Positions 26,026-35,659 are shown, counted from the first letter of the stretch. The stretch is DNA of 64,000 nucleotides from an uncultured Sutterella sp. (GCA_900544345.1 UQUR01000009.1:13916-77915), one strand, 5' to 3'. Translations and numbers: made by a program. Notes: generated by a model from the letters alone, not told the origin.

Positions 26026-27516
26026 TTAATAATTGAGTCGGAACTGAGCCAAGACCGCAAAGATTCTCAAACCGTTCACCAAATCAGGCGGTAAGAGCAC
26101 GTTCAATCGTGAGACATCGTTTGTGTCACGCTCAACGATCAGGTTCTTTGCAAAGAGATCGGCGTTTTCAACAATCCCGAGCGTCTCAAGCTTCTGGTAC
26201 TGAGCAATCAACTCGCCACGAATAACCGAAGGCGTTACGATCGCCTGCCCCGGGCCGTAACGCGTGCCATCGCTTGCTAACTTGTGGCGCGGGTACTTGG
26301 TCGTGATGATGCTCTTTAAGTCACGCAAGATATAAGCCAAGGTATGGAGGGTTTCACTATCGAGATAGCTAGTGTCTTCATCGTCTAAGGCATTGCGCTG
26401 GTAAGTCGTAATTGCACGTTCGATGCGCACATAACCACCGCCGACATATGTAGTAGCAATACCATTCGTTAAAAGTGTTTGCTTTTCATTCAATGTAAAG
26501 CGTTCACCTTCAGGAGCAGCAGTAATGCCAATTAACTCAAGCGTCTGCAATGGACGGGCTGGGTCATTGGCAATGGCCGTAGCACACTGTGCAGCAAAAG
26601 CACTCAAGACTTCACAAGTGAGGTTCGGCACCGTGGTCTCAACACCCAAGACCGTTGCATGCTGATCATTTCGTGCCGAACCAAAGGATTGAAGGTCGGA
26701 GACATCACCTCGCATGGCAGTGTAGACGTGACCATAAAGCTGCATCATGGGAGACCAACGACCTGTCTTATCGTTCATCGCTTCTTTAAAGACATCCAAA
26801 GAAGCCGTGTCGCAGTAGGGCATCACAATGAAGTCATACTCTTCATTGCCCATCGCTTTAATTACCTCAGCTAACTCTGGTGTGCCTGATCCACCACTCA
26901 TAGCTGAGATCTCAACTTGAATGCCTTCAGGCAAAACTTCACCTGAAGCGTAACCGTTAATGTTCACAGCCACGCGAATATCATTTCCGATCAAACCACC
27001 GTTCTTGGCTTCAAGTGTCACGATGCCCGTCTCTTCTGACGTGTTAGCCGTGACCGGCAAGTCAAGCTTAGCGTTGATAGCAGCATTCAAAGCCTTGGCC
27101 ACGTTGGTAGCCGTATCATCAATAGCTACATTGACAGTAACTCGATCGCCGCCAATATAAAGAAAGACAGAACCAGCAGCCGTTGCAGTACCGGTCACCG
27201 TCACTGTGCAGGAAGCCTTTTGTGCAGCATCTGCATCACTCACAGGAATTGCCCAGACTTCACCGTAAGTATCGTTCTTACGGTAGGCTGAGTTCATTCG
27301 AGCCAAGACAGAGCCTCGACCGAAAAGCTCCTTGCCTTGACTGTCTCCCGAGACCAAGACGGGCTTACCGGTTTGAGCCACACCGCTTGTGAGCATTTGC
27401 CCGATCAAAAGCGTTTTGAGATTGTTGCTGCCGGAGTTTGCCATAGAAGCATCAACTTCGGCATAAAAAAGCGGCACTCGAATGCCGCTCGGAATTTGGG
27501 AAAAGGAAATTGCCAT
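26026..27516 (-). CDS. Contractile tail sheath protein (Mu gpL-like)
   Basis: 496 residues, normal for gpL. The N-terminus reads ISFSQIPSGIRVPLFYAEVD and the C-terminal domain contains LETLGIVENADLFAKNLIVERD and LPPDLVNGLRIFAVLAQFRL. It forms the contractile outer layer of the tail and shows that the phage is a myovirus. Confidence 0.95.
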   Translation of the reverse strand: MAISFSQIPSGIRVPLFYAEVDASMANSGSNNLKTLLIGQMLTSGVAQTGKPVLVSGDSQGKELFGRGSVLARMNSAYRKNDTYGEVWAIPVSDADAAQKASCTVTVTGTATAAGSVFLYIGGDRVTVNVAIDDTATNVAKALNAAINAKLDLPVTANTSEETGIVTLEAKNGGLIGNDIRVAVNINGYASGEVLPEGIQVEISAMSGGSGTPELAEVIKAMGNEEYDFIVMPYCDTASLDVFKEAMNDKTGRWSPMMQLYGHVYTAMRGDVSDLQSFGSARNDQHATVLGVETTVPNLTCEVLSAFAAQCATAIANDPARPLQTLELIGITAAPEGERFTLNEKQTLLTNGIATTYVGGGYVRIERAITTYQRNALDDEDTSYLDSETLHTLAYILRDLKSIITTKYPRHKLASDGTRYGPGQAIVTPSVIRGELIAQYQKLETLGIVENADLFAKNLIVERDTNDVSRLNVLLPPDLVNGLRIFAVLAQFRLNY

Positions 27517-28065
27517 TTAATTTTCTCCTAGTTTGATGTCTGTCTGCGCCTCGATCAGACCATCTGGGAACATTAGATCAACGTCCACATGAACCATTTC
27601 CAAGTTTGGAAGCTCTCCAAGATCCACGCCGTGACGCGTTTCGTTATCGACAATGTCGTAAAGAATTGAGAACTCAAGCTGAACGCAAAGCCGTGCTTTG
27701 TTCAAACTAAGGATGCTGGCTCCGGCATAAGAAATCGGATCGGCATTGTCGACCGGCTCCCACCCGCAGATTGCCTTCATAACTTCGAGCTTGAGTTCTT
27801 CAACTCGGTCATAAGCGATAAGCCCTCGTTCATCTGTTTCTGTCGAGACATACACGATGACAGAGAAGTTTTGCTCCACTGTTTGTCGGTAATCCGTTTG
27901 ATTAATCGGAGACTCTGCTGTCTCACCCAAGGGCACCACAAAAGCGCAGGGCATGTTCATCACAGTACTGTCATCGATTTTTGAAAACTCGGCAGCTCCT
28001 GCCACACGGTTTTCAAAGCTCGGACACTTCAGTCGCAGAGCATTAATGATTGGCCCTAATTTCAT
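27517..28065 (-). CDS. Tail terminator-like protein (gp37-like)
   Basis: 182 residues. Position directly before the sheath gene and the pattern (MKLGPIINALRLKCPSFENRVAGAAEF..., YRQTVEQNFSVIVYVST) fit the gp37/tail-terminator family, which caps the tail for head joining. Its ATG overlaps the preceding stop by 4 bases. Confidence 0.75.
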   Translation of the reverse strand: MKLGPIINALRLKCPSFENRVAGAAEFSKIDDSTVMNMPCAFVVPLGETAESPINQTDYRQTVEQNFSVIVYVSTETDERGLIAYDRVEELKLEVMKAICGWEPVDNADPISYAGASILSLNKARLCVQLEFSILYDIVDNETRHGVDLGELPNLEMVHVDVDLMFPDGLIEAQTDIKLGEN

Positions 28066-28550
28066 TTAGTGATCACTCCAGGCTTAATTGCTTCATCAAG
28101 TACCTTTCTCATAACAGCCCCGTATTTAGCTTCACCGTAGTCTTCTGTCGCCTGCACAATCCAGTTGTTGCGAGGTGCTGCGACCTTTGTGCCAATACGT
28201 TTCCTGCCATGTTGTTTCTTGCCGTCTACCCCCAATCTTTTATCTGCACCAGGTCTTCTATGACCGTAATAAACGAATGCCGGATAAAACTCCGGCATTT
28301 TCTTTGGATCGTTAAACAGGGCTACAGAAAATCCCGAGCGAGATACGCGATAGCGGATGTTGCGTCTGAGAAACCCTGTAACCCTGCCTGGGTTCTCCCC
28401 TGGCTTAGAGAGTCCTTTCCTCGAAACGAGAAGGCGAGCTCTCTTTTGTAACTCGCGTCCAACTTCTCGGTGAGCATTTTTTAGAGCTCGTTTGTCAAAA
28501 TCAGGAAAGGTCAGCGGCTTATCAAACGCAACACTAAATCGCATGGCCAT
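28062..28550 (-). CDS. HK97 gp10-like head-tail completion protein
   Basis: 162 residues, basic, with RALKNAHREVGRELQKRARLLVSRKG and a C-terminal WIVQATEDYGEAKYGAVMRKVLDEAI. The pattern is that of HK97 gp10-like/minor tail proteins at the head-tail junction. It overlaps the genes on both sides. Confidence 0.7.
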   Translation of the reverse strand: MAMRFSVAFDKPLTFPDFDKRALKNAHREVGRELQKRARLLVSRKGLSKPGENPGRVTGFLRRNIRYRVSRSGFSVALFNDPKKMPEFYPAFVYYGHRRPGADKRLGVDGKKQHGRKRIGTKVAAPRNNWIVQATEDYGEAKYGAVMRKVLDEAIKPGVITK

Positions 28551-28899
28551 GGCCTAACTCCTCGCACTCAAGCATCGTGAACAAATGAGCATCATTGACA
28601 TCGGTAACGCGTCTGACTCGATAACGAATCTCTTCGCACTCAATCTCAACGATTTTGGCCAAATCCACCGGACGAGTCAGAGACTTCACCCAACGAACAT
28701 AAAAACGATGAGTAACCGTCTCCTCGAGGTTAACCGACTGCCAATAGTTTTGACCACCGACAACTTCCCGTTTAGCCCACACGGTAGCGATCTCTTCATG
28801 AACATCCTCCAAAGCACTCTCACCGATAGGCTTTTGGGTAACCGACAAGAGCCTAATACGACGATTTAACTCACCCGACAATGGCAGCTTCATCCTCAT
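28534..28899 (-). CDS. Phage head closure/head-tail adaptor protein
   Basis: 121 residues with LSGELNRRIRLLSVTQ at the N-terminus, a central VWAKREVVGGQNYWQSVNLEETVTHRFYVRW and a C-terminal RVRRVTDVNDAHLFTMLECEE. This is the SPP1 gp16/HK97 head-closure family. Its order after the connector gene is standard. Confidence 0.85.
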   Translation of the reverse strand: MRMKLPLSGELNRRIRLLSVTQKPIGESALEDVHEEIATVWAKREVVGGQNYWQSVNLEETVTHRFYVRWVKSLTRPVDLAKIVEIECEEIRYRVRRVTDVNDAHLFTMLECEELGHGHAI

Positions 28900-29212
28900 C
28901 TCCCCAGAGAATGTATTGATCTAGTAGCGCCTGACGCATCACACGATCTCTCAACTCCACATCCGTAGCCGATCGGTTTTCATATATGAAGGTAACGATG
29001 ATGCACGCAGCAATCTTGATGCTCTGGGGCACTTTCTCAGGCGAAGTTGCCACGGCAGTGCTGTCATCTTCTGCAATGATCGGACGGCGGATGCGTGTTT
29101 CGATAAGCTCAGTAGCGGTAGCCCCGAATGCCTCTAAAAGATCATCCTCGTCAGAATGATCAATACGCACATAGCGCTTAATCTCTTCAAGCGATATACA
29201 GGAAATGGTCAT
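28871..29212 (-). CDS. Head-tail connector protein (HK97 gp6-like)
   Basis: 113 residues from ATG 29212, with SLEEIKRYVRIDHSDEDDLLEAFGATATELIE, the gp6-like connector signature. A longer frame exists upstream, but it would run into the capsid gene. GGGG seven bases before this ATG lies in the 3' arm of a hairpin. Confidence 0.88.
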   Translation of the reverse strand: MTISCISLEEIKRYVRIDHSDEDDLLEAFGATATELIETRIRRPIIAEDDSTAVATSPEKVPQSIKIAACIIVTFIYENRSATDVELRDRVMRQALLDQYILWGDEDEAAIVG

Positions 29213-29220
29213 ATTGATTA

Positions 29221-29242
29221 CCCCGAGAGTGACCTCCCGGGG
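29221..29242 (-). promoter_or_regulatory. GC-rich hairpin between capsid and connector genes
   Basis: On the minus strand CCCCGGGAG-GTCA-CTCTCGGGG forms a 9-bp stem with one G.U pair. No U-run follows, so it is not a normal terminator. Its 3' arm contains the GGGG ribosome binding site of the connector gene. It could stabilise the capsid message and lower translation of the connector (inference). Confidence 0.5.
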
Positions 29243-29253
29243 GCGTTTCAGAT

Positions 29254-30408
29254 TTATCCAGCGGCTTTTGCGCCGATTTCCAACTTGCCACCAACAAAGC
29301 AATTCACACTTTCAACAGTGAAAGCCTTGCGACATTCAGCGCGGATTGTGATCAAATTCTTAATCACGTTATCACCGTCCTGCTCAAACATTTCAAGAGT
29401 CGTGCCTTGACGGTTGTAGATCGTGGCACCCATGACCGTATCTGCGACCATGAATTGACCTTCAGTCACTTCAGAGGATTCGCAAACATTCAAGCCCCAC
29501 GGGCGTACCGATGCATTGTCTTGCAAAGGCGAACCCATAAGGTATTGACCATTGGAATCCTTCATGCCGCGAATCGTGTCAAAGTCAACCGGATTGATGA
29601 ACAACGTGTTGGCTCGGTAGCCAACAGAGTTAATCTTCGTGGCACAACGGCGAATCAAATCCAACACTGTGTCCGTTGCTGGCAAAGTGTCATAGGTGAA
29701 GCCATGAACCACATAGTTACCTTCCTTAAAAATGCCAGACAAGTTTTGACCCGTACCGTCACCGTTAAGCAATTGCTTTTCAATGCGACGTTCAAGGAAG
29801 TACGACATGCGGTTGTTAATGTAAGCAGCCAAAGCCGGAGCATCCTCTGCCAATTGTTTAGTAATACGGATGAAGTGAGCAATGGTGCGTACCGGAGCAT
29901 CGGCTTGTTCGAATTCTGCCTTTGACTCAGGCTTTTGAGCGCCTTCGGCAGTTTCTGCAGCGGCATTTTGAAATGCCTTTTCTTTCAACCAAGAAATGGA
30001 ATTGCTGACTGTCGGCACCGGGATACCGAATGCAGCTTGAACAGAATTCGGCAATTGAGGCTCTGCTTGAATGCCTCGGTAATCCGGTTGAACACTTCCG
30101 GCAGGAGTGCTGACAGGAGATTCAGCAGCCAAATAGACCTTACGGTTAAGACCTTTGCAGAAATCGACATAACCTTGGCTAGAAACCAAGCGATCACCAA
30201 GACCTTGTTGCTTCATTTCTCCGCCTTTAGCAGTGGAAGCCTGTTGCAGATCAAGCATCTTTCGAGCCAGTTTAAGCTGCTCAGCGCCAATTTTGTCCAC
30301 TTCAGCCTTGAGCTCTTCAGATTTAATTTGTTTATTTTCGATGGCAGAAAGTTTCTTTTCAATCTCACCGGCCATCTTTGTCAAATTTTCCAATTGTTCG
30401 GGATTCAT
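29254..30408 (-). CDS. Major capsid protein, HK97 fold
   Basis: 384 residues. About 100 N-terminal residues form a helical delta/scaffold domain (MNPEQLENLTKMAGEIEKKLSAIE). The HK97-type coat follows (SPVSTPAGSVQPDYRGIQAEPQLPNSV, FERRIEKQLLNGDGTGQNLSGI-type segment, NTLFINPVDFDTIRGMKDSNGQYLMG). RBS GAGGAAA lies before the ATG. It is processed by the protease encoded just upstream. Confidence 0.95.
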   Translation of the reverse strand: MNPEQLENLTKMAGEIEKKLSAIENKQIKSEELKAEVDKIGAEQLKLARKMLDLQQASTAKGGEMKQQGLGDRLVSSQGYVDFCKGLNRKVYLAAESPVSTPAGSVQPDYRGIQAEPQLPNSVQAAFGIPVPTVSNSISWLKEKAFQNAAAETAEGAQKPESKAEFEQADAPVRTIAHFIRITKQLAEDAPALAAYINNRMSYFLERRIEKQLLNGDGTGQNLSGIFKEGNYVVHGFTYDTLPATDTVLDLIRRCATKINSVGYRANTLFINPVDFDTIRGMKDSNGQYLMGSPLQDNASVRPWGLNVCESSEVTEGQFMVADTVMGATIYNRQGTTLEMFEQDGDNVIKNLITIRAECRKAFTVESVNCFVGGKLEIGAKAAG

Positions 30409-30422
30409 GATTGTTTCCTCAG

Positions 30423-31124
30423 TTAAAGTTTTTCAACACCGGCCGAAATACGACCGAAAATCGCGGCTAACTCTTCTTGAGCTTTCTGAGAATCATCCCG
30501 ACTCTTTTCAGCGGCAAAGCACGCTTTTGCCTTTGCGAGCAGCCATCCCGACTGCCGCTTAGATAATCCGAATGTGTCACGGCACAAGTTTTCAAGATCT
30601 CGTACGGTTTCCAAACTTTCAATCTTGCTGTCAACCTCATCGGCAGATAGCACTTGTGTTACACGAGCTTTTGAATCTGACGGGAAGGTCACTAACGAAA
30701 TTTCGTCTAGTCGAGAAATCGCCGTCAGCTGATAAGACCCGTCCTCCAAATCCTCTTCATCGTCAGCACGCCAGGAAATAGAAACGGACAAACCGTCAAT
30801 AGTGCCGGCACGAATGGCGTTATAGACGTCTTCTGCCTGAGACACTCCTTGTGTTAATACGCCCGTGACCTTTAAGCCAATTTCATCTTCAGATAATTCA
30901 GTCCATGCACCGATCGGAACAGAAAAGCTTTGATGATTAAAAAACATCTTAGGCTTGACGCCGGCTGACAACACTTTGCTGTAAGCCCCCTTTTTAATGG
31001 CAAATCCGTATGAGTTTCGGTTACCAAAGACCGTGGCATAACCTGACACAGTCCATTGACCATCGACTTCCTGTGCACTTAACTGACACAAATTCAACGA
31101 TGTCGTAAGCTGTTTCGACGTCAT
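30423..31124 (-). CDS. Prohead protease, HK97 family (U35)
   Basis: 233 residues. The protease domain reads WTVSGYATVFGNRNSYGFAIKKGAYS, with the catalytic His in FFNHQS and Ser in DGLSVSISW, then EISLVTFPSDSKARV. A helical C-terminal extension of about 80 residues could act as scaffold. It cuts the capsid delta domain. Its start overlaps the portal stop. Confidence 0.93.
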   Translation of the reverse strand: MTSKQLTTSLNLCQLSAQEVDGQWTVSGYATVFGNRNSYGFAIKKGAYSKVLSAGVKPKMFFNHQSFSVPIGAWTELSEDEIGLKVTGVLTQGVSQAEDVYNAIRAGTIDGLSVSISWRADDEEDLEDGSYQLTAISRLDEISLVTFPSDSKARVTQVLSADEVDSKIESLETVRDLENLCRDTFGLSKRQSGWLLAKAKACFAAEKSRDDSQKAQEELAAIFGRISAGVEKL

Positions 31125-32368
31125 TGTTTAATCTCCGTAATTTTTGTCTGTCCAGTACTTTGGACTTTCCCTAACATGTCGAGCGGTGCCAAATTCGTTT
31201 GAGCCGTTAAGATATCTGCGCCCTCAATGGGCTCATCATTTTCTAACTGGCGAACCTCATTACGAGTCTTAAAGCCGTTCTGAACCGCCGTTGCGTATGC
31301 TTGATAACGAGTCGTTAAGTCCCCGCGCATCAATGCATCAAGACTGAATTCCGCCTGCATCGACAACTGTTCATCGAACGAGAAAACTCGACTTTTGATG
31401 GCTTGCTCGATAGAAACCAACATCGGACCAATCGTGAACTTCACGAAACCAGCCGTGATCTCCGAGATTCCGGAACCCCAAGTCGTTGCTCCAGATGCTC
31501 CGATCAACACAGGTGGAACGCCAAACCATCGGCAAATTTCCTCAACTGTAAATTGTCGGTTTTCAATAAGCTGAGACTGCTCCGGCGTGAGGCTGACATT
31601 GTTGAACTTCATATCAGCTTCTAAGACAATGACCTTTGACGGCCCTCCGGTACGAAAATCAAAGAGAGCCTGTTTAACGCGCTCTCGTTCGTTGATTCCT
31701 TGTTTGTTTTTGACCTGAAGAATATGATCTACGGTCAAAATCCCAGAAGGCTTGCCGAAGTTAACTGCGTTTTCAGTAGCAAAACGTTGAGTTTCTGCCG
31801 CTTCTTTTATAGAGGCAGACATAAACGCCAACTTGCTTAGACCGATTAAACCGTTGCCGATGTCCTTAATGTGCAAAACATCATTGAGCCCAAGGATGAA
31901 GCTCTTGCCATCTTTTTGGTATCGGTACGCAATCTTGCCTTCCTGATCGATGTACACTTCAATTTGATCTGGTGACAGGGGCCACAAACTCACAAGATCA
32001 CCGTCTGAGTCACGTATGATTTGCGCATACGCATTTCCCCTGATTGCCCAATGCATCACCATCGTTGACCAAAACTCACGGGCTGTCATGACGTCATTGG
32101 GACGATCATGCAAAACTGCCCACAATCGACTGTCACGAGCCAAAACCCTTCGACCATCGTCAAGATTTCTGTAGACCATCAAAGGTAAGCTACTGATCAC
32201 GCGCGACAGTAGTGACACGCAGGCATAAACCGTAGAAATCTGCAACGCAGAGTCCGGAGAGGTCGGTGTGGCCGATAGCGTTGACGGCGTACCGAGTTGC
32301 TCTCCGGACTGGTCAGCTAAGATGCCTGAGCCAACCCATTTAGCAAAACGAGAAATTAAAGAAGCCAT
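31121..32368 (-). CDS. Portal protein, HK97 family
   Basis: 415 residues with the portal signature STVYACVSLLSRVISSLPLMVYR, FWSTMVMHWAIRGNAYAQIIRD and RFTVEEICRWFGVPP-like QFTVEEICRWFGVPPVLIG. It forms the dodecameric DNA entry ring at the head vertex. Its ATG directly follows the TerL stop. Confidence 0.95.
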   Translation of the reverse strand: MASLISRFAKWVGSGILADQSGEQLGTPSTLSATPTSPDSALQISTVYACVSLLSRVISSLPLMVYRNLDDGRRVLARDSRLWAVLHDRPNDVMTAREFWSTMVMHWAIRGNAYAQIIRDSDGDLVSLWPLSPDQIEVYIDQEGKIAYRYQKDGKSFILGLNDVLHIKDIGNGLIGLSKLAFMSASIKEAAETQRFATENAVNFGKPSGILTVDHILQVKNKQGINERERVKQALFDFRTGGPSKVIVLEADMKFNNVSLTPEQSQLIENRQFTVEEICRWFGVPPVLIGASGATTWGSGISEITAGFVKFTIGPMLVSIEQAIKSRVFSFDEQLSMQAEFSLDALMRGDLTTRYQAYATAVQNGFKTRNEVRQLENDEPIEGADILTAQTNLAPLDMLGKVQSTGQTKITEIKQ

Positions 32369-34048
32369 TTAAACCACTATGATGTCATCAACGAAAACGG
32401 AAAAATCAATCTCATCCTTTTCAATATCACTCATGCACATGGCAAGCGCATAGATCATTGCCACCGGACCATCAATCTTGTTTTCGTATCGTTCTTTTCT
32501 CGGGAAAATATTGTCTTTAGCGTCAAGCTTGGCCACAACATTCCCCATCATCCAGTCCATCGCCAGATTGCAAGGATGCTTGATTCTTTTATCAAGCACC
32601 AAGGCTTCCAACGACTTCATAGGATCAGACATGTTCTGAACAGTGTTTCTGAACTCCACCATAGGAGCTCCATCATCACTTAAACGAGTAGCCAATTGAG
32701 TCGCCTGCCACGGGTCATACGCAATTGCTTGAACATCAAAACGTGACAAGTCTTCACGAATTCCCTCCTCGACAATCGCGAAGTCTGTCATTGCGCCGGG
32801 CGTTTGATGGATAATTCCTTGGTCAACCCAACCTTGATATTGGCTATTGCTTGATTTCTCAATCGTGTCTTCAGGAAGGTAAAAATCATAGAAAGCTACA
32901 TATTCGGTTTTACCATCCGTGCGAGTTTGAGGAAAAAGCTTAACCTTGGCCGTGATGTCGTTTTTAGCTCCTAAGTCCAAGCCAATAATGCAAGGCTGTC
33001 CCTCAAAGTCATCCAGACTGAGTTTTGGATCTTCACAAAGCTTCCAAGCCTGCATGTCCATCCAAGCAGCTTTTGCTGAGCACCAAATATTGAGGTGCTT
33101 GGTTTTAAAGTTATTGGCTGCAGACGGAAGATTTAAAGCGTTTAACCGTATATCTCGAATCGTTTCTGGATTAACGGAAACACCCCAGTTAGGATTGGAC
33201 TTAATGAGCGCATCGTCACTGCGCCAATCGTCATCATCATCAATGGTGTAGATAATCCCAAACTGAGCCTCCGCTTTGACCAATCCATTTAAAACCATGG
33301 TAATCATGGTCCGGACTTCGTAACAAATCCCGGATGTGTCAAAACCCGCCGTGGTGATCACCCACAGTAACGGTTGCTGGCGCTTGCCAATCGAAGTTTC
33401 AATCACGTCATAAAGCCCACGGTTTTTATGAGCGTGCAATTCGTCAATACAACCGAAATGAGTGTTCAAACCGTCCAACGTGTCATCTTTAGAATTTTTG
33501 GGCGACAGTTTGGATCCAGTTTTAAGCTGAGTAATGGAGTGCTTTTGAACCGTAATCCCTAAGGCGCTCGTCACATCTTTGCACATCACGGCCATCTGCC
33601 GGGATACGTCAAACACAATGCGAGCCTGATCACCAGTCGTTGCAAAGGTGTAGCACTCAGCGCCATATTCGTTATCGGCTGCCAACATGAAAAGGCAAAT
33701 TGCAGAAGAGATAGCGCTTTTACCGTTTCCACGCGGCACCTCGATGTAAACCTTTTTGAAACGCCTTGCCCCTTCAGCATCCACCCAACCAAAAACCGTG
33801 GTCAGAATGAAAATCTGCCACGGTTCAAGCTGTATTCTTTGAGTGGCCAATGGGCCTTTCGTGTGTCGTAGACATTCAACAAAATAACAAATCTTGCAAG
33901 CTTTTTTCGTATTAAAAACGTAGCCGGTTAACCCCTGAAGGTCTCGCTTTTGCCTTTGGCACGCCTTTTTAACCCAGTGACATGCAGGAATAGCACCACT
34001 GAGAACATCTTCAATGTATTGGTTGGCTATTCCAATGTAATCACGCAT
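32369..34048 (-). CDS. terL: Terminase large subunit
   Basis: 559 residues from ATG 34048 (GGAGG six bases upstream, overlapping the small-subunit stop). ATPase: Walker A VPRGNGKS and Walker B-like FGCIDELHAH. Nuclease: IGLDLGAKNDIT and IAYDPWQATQLA. It packages DNA into the head. The longer frame starting at 34138 runs inside the small-subunit gene and is not used. Confidence 0.95.
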   Translation of the reverse strand: MRDYIGIANQYIEDVLSGAIPACHWVKKACQRQKRDLQGLTGYVFNTKKACKICYFVECLRHTKGPLATQRIQLEPWQIFILTTVFGWVDAEGARRFKKVYIEVPRGNGKSAISSAICLFMLAADNEYGAECYTFATTGDQARIVFDVSRQMAVMCKDVTSALGITVQKHSITQLKTGSKLSPKNSKDDTLDGLNTHFGCIDELHAHKNRGLYDVIETSIGKRQQPLLWVITTAGFDTSGICYEVRTMITMVLNGLVKAEAQFGIIYTIDDDDDWRSDDALIKSNPNWGVSVNPETIRDIRLNALNLPSAANNFKTKHLNIWCSAKAAWMDMQAWKLCEDPKLSLDDFEGQPCIIGLDLGAKNDITAKVKLFPQTRTDGKTEYVAFYDFYLPEDTIEKSSNSQYQGWVDQGIIHQTPGAMTDFAIVEEGIREDLSRFDVQAIAYDPWQATQLATRLSDDGAPMVEFRNTVQNMSDPMKSLEALVLDKRIKHPCNLAMDWMMGNVVAKLDAKDNIFPRKERYENKIDGPVAMIYALAMCMSDIEKDEIDFSVFVDDIIVV

Positions 34049-34517
34049 CAGCAGCCTCCCGATCATCCTCATCAAACTCCACAAACATATCCATTGTGAA
34101 GTCATCCGGATTGGAAGGGTCACCATACCCTTGCGCAACCTTCTGGCGTGAGGACGGGGTTAAGCCCAACTCGCTACCAGTCTTTGCCAGTAACGCTTCA
34201 ATTTTCATCAGGGCATTGAGTTGACCGGAAACCTTCCCAGCAGAAACCATCCCTAATCTGTCGACTTCTTGTTGAACTTTTTCTCGCATCGCGAGTGCGT
34301 TGCAATACGATTCGAGCACGGGCGCGTCACACGCCGTTATTACGCCTGCAGGCGTATTTTTTAATACGTTGTACCAAAATTCCTTGGCACGCTCAGTCAT
34401 GTACTCCGGAGGATCACCGATTTCCCCAGTCGGTTTTGGCTCTAGCGGGTTAGCCCGGCAGGGTCTCAGCGTTCCTTTGAGTCTCTTGACTTCAGTAGGA
34501 AGCGGTTTACGACCCAT
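34041..34517 (-). CDS. terS: Terminase small subunit, P27 family
   Basis: 158 residues from ATG 34517, beginning MGRKPLPTEVKRLKGTLRP, the P27-family opening. The C-terminal GLTPSSRQKVAQGYGDPSNP is also typical. It recognises phage DNA and regulates TerL. The upstream part of the frame contains a hydrophobic run unlike any TerS and is left out. Confidence 0.92.
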   Translation of the reverse strand: MGRKPLPTEVKRLKGTLRPCRANPLEPKPTGEIGDPPEYMTERAKEFWYNVLKNTPAGVITACDAPVLESYCNALAMREKVQQEVDRLGMVSAGKVSGQLNALMKIEALLAKTGSELGLTPSSRQKVAQGYGDPSNPDDFTMDMFVEFDEDDREAADA

Positions 34518-34713
34518 AAGAAAATCACTCCAATTAAAGTAAAACGTTAATAGGAAATAAAGCCCAAAATTCAAAATTTTGGATACGAAAAAAGTTAGGG
34601 AAGGGCGCGGTCTCGAATACACATGCCCTCAGACTTTCGACCCGCCCCCGGATCAAGCAAATTAAGTTTGGCATAATCTCCACAATACCAACCTCGTTTT
34701 TAGGTGAACTAGA

Positions 34714-35517
34714 ATGACTAACAACCTTTTAGAAGATGTAGCTAAAACAACTTTAGTTGAAGTGGGCAAAGATCTTGCTCAACCTGGAGCAAAACAGTTA
34801 GGTAGAGCAGGTGCTTCTGTGGGAAGATGGGTTGCAGCATTTTGCGGAAAATTGGATAAATATTCAGCAAAAATGGAAGCTGAAAACAAAGCTGCGATTG
34901 ATGCTATAGAAAAACACTACAACAATATCCCAGAAGAATTCCGTGTACATCCCAATCCTAGAATCACACACAATGCCGAGCAAGCATTTTTTCTATCAAC
35001 CGGTCAGCCAGATCTTCAAAAACTTTTTGTTAACCTTATAAAATCGAGCTGTGATTCCCGTACTGCTCGTGGGGTACTGCCTTCTTTTGTATCAATCATT
35101 GAACAGTTGACCCCAGATGAAGCAAAAATGCTTCGTCAACTGCTCACATCCGACTACTTATACCAATTCCCAGTAATCACAATTCGGTCTGACTATCAAG
35201 ATAGTTCGAAAGGCGGACTTGATGTGACCGGGCTTATTACACCTCTTTATTGGAAGTCCGGTTGTGAATTTCCTCAAAATGGCCCTGTATATTTAGACAA
35301 TCTCCAACGCTTACAATTGATCGATGTAGACATGATGAAACATTTCACCAATCTAGAGCTATACAAAGAAATCGAGGAAATGCCAGAAGTCAAAAAAATA
35401 GTTTCTGACATCAATACCACTCCCCAAAGAAAAGCACGTTTTGTACGGGGCATTATTCGACTTACAAATTATGGTAAAGCTCTTTGCGAGGCCTGCAAGA
35501 TTCGCGACATTGCTTAA
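34714..35517 (+). CDS. Abi-alpha-like protein (DUF4393), putative phage defence
   Basis: 267 residues on the strand opposite to the late genes. The N-terminus (LEDVAKTTLVEVGKDLAQPG) and the central NIPEEFRVHPNPRITHNAEQ with FFLSTGQPDLQKLFVNLI fit the DUF4393/Abi-alpha family. The family was named for abortive infection; the mechanism is not known. There is no signal peptide or membrane segment. It has AGGTG before the ATG and a possible -10 CATAAT at 34672. Being antisense to the late operon and between terS and HNH, it is probably expressed in the lysogen and may protect it against other phages (inference). Confidence 0.75.
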   Translation: MTNNLLEDVAKTTLVEVGKDLAQPGAKQLGRAGASVGRWVAAFCGKLDKYSAKMEAENKAAIDAIEKHYNNIPEEFRVHPNPRITHNAEQAFFLSTGQPDLQKLFVNLIKSSCDSRTARGVLPSFVSIIEQLTPDEAKMLRQLLTSDYLYQFPVITIRSDYQDSSKGGLDVTGLITPLYWKSGCEFPQNGPVYLDNLQRLQLIDVDMMKHFTNLELYKEIEEMPEVKKIVSDINTTPQRKARFVRGIIRLTNYGKALCEACKIRDIA

Positions 35518-35659
35518 GCTCAACAGCGATTGCATCTAAGTCCAATCTATTTCTATTTGTCTTTGAAGCCAAAATCCTCAGTGATAAATAGAGAAAGATA
35601 AAACTTAGAACGAATGCAATCATAAGTAAGACAATAAGAACTAAAAGAATCCAGTCCAC
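35462..35659 (-). CDS. Small single-span membrane protein
   Basis: 65 residues with a long hydrophobic N-terminal segment (WILLVLIVLLMIAFVLSFIFLY) and a charged tail. The GTG start overlaps the HNH stop (TAGTG), which suggests translational coupling. Its last 56 bases overlap the end of the Abi-alpha gene on the other strand. Role unknown. Confidence 0.6.
   Translation of the reverse strand: MDWILLVLIVLLMIAFVLSFIFLYLSLRILASKTNRNRLDLDAIAVELKQCRESCRPRKELYHNL

Noticed and set aside
29407..30562. Several plus-strand frames opposite the capsid and protease genes
   Set aside because: Shadows of the minus-strand structural genes; no ribosome binding sites or family patterns.
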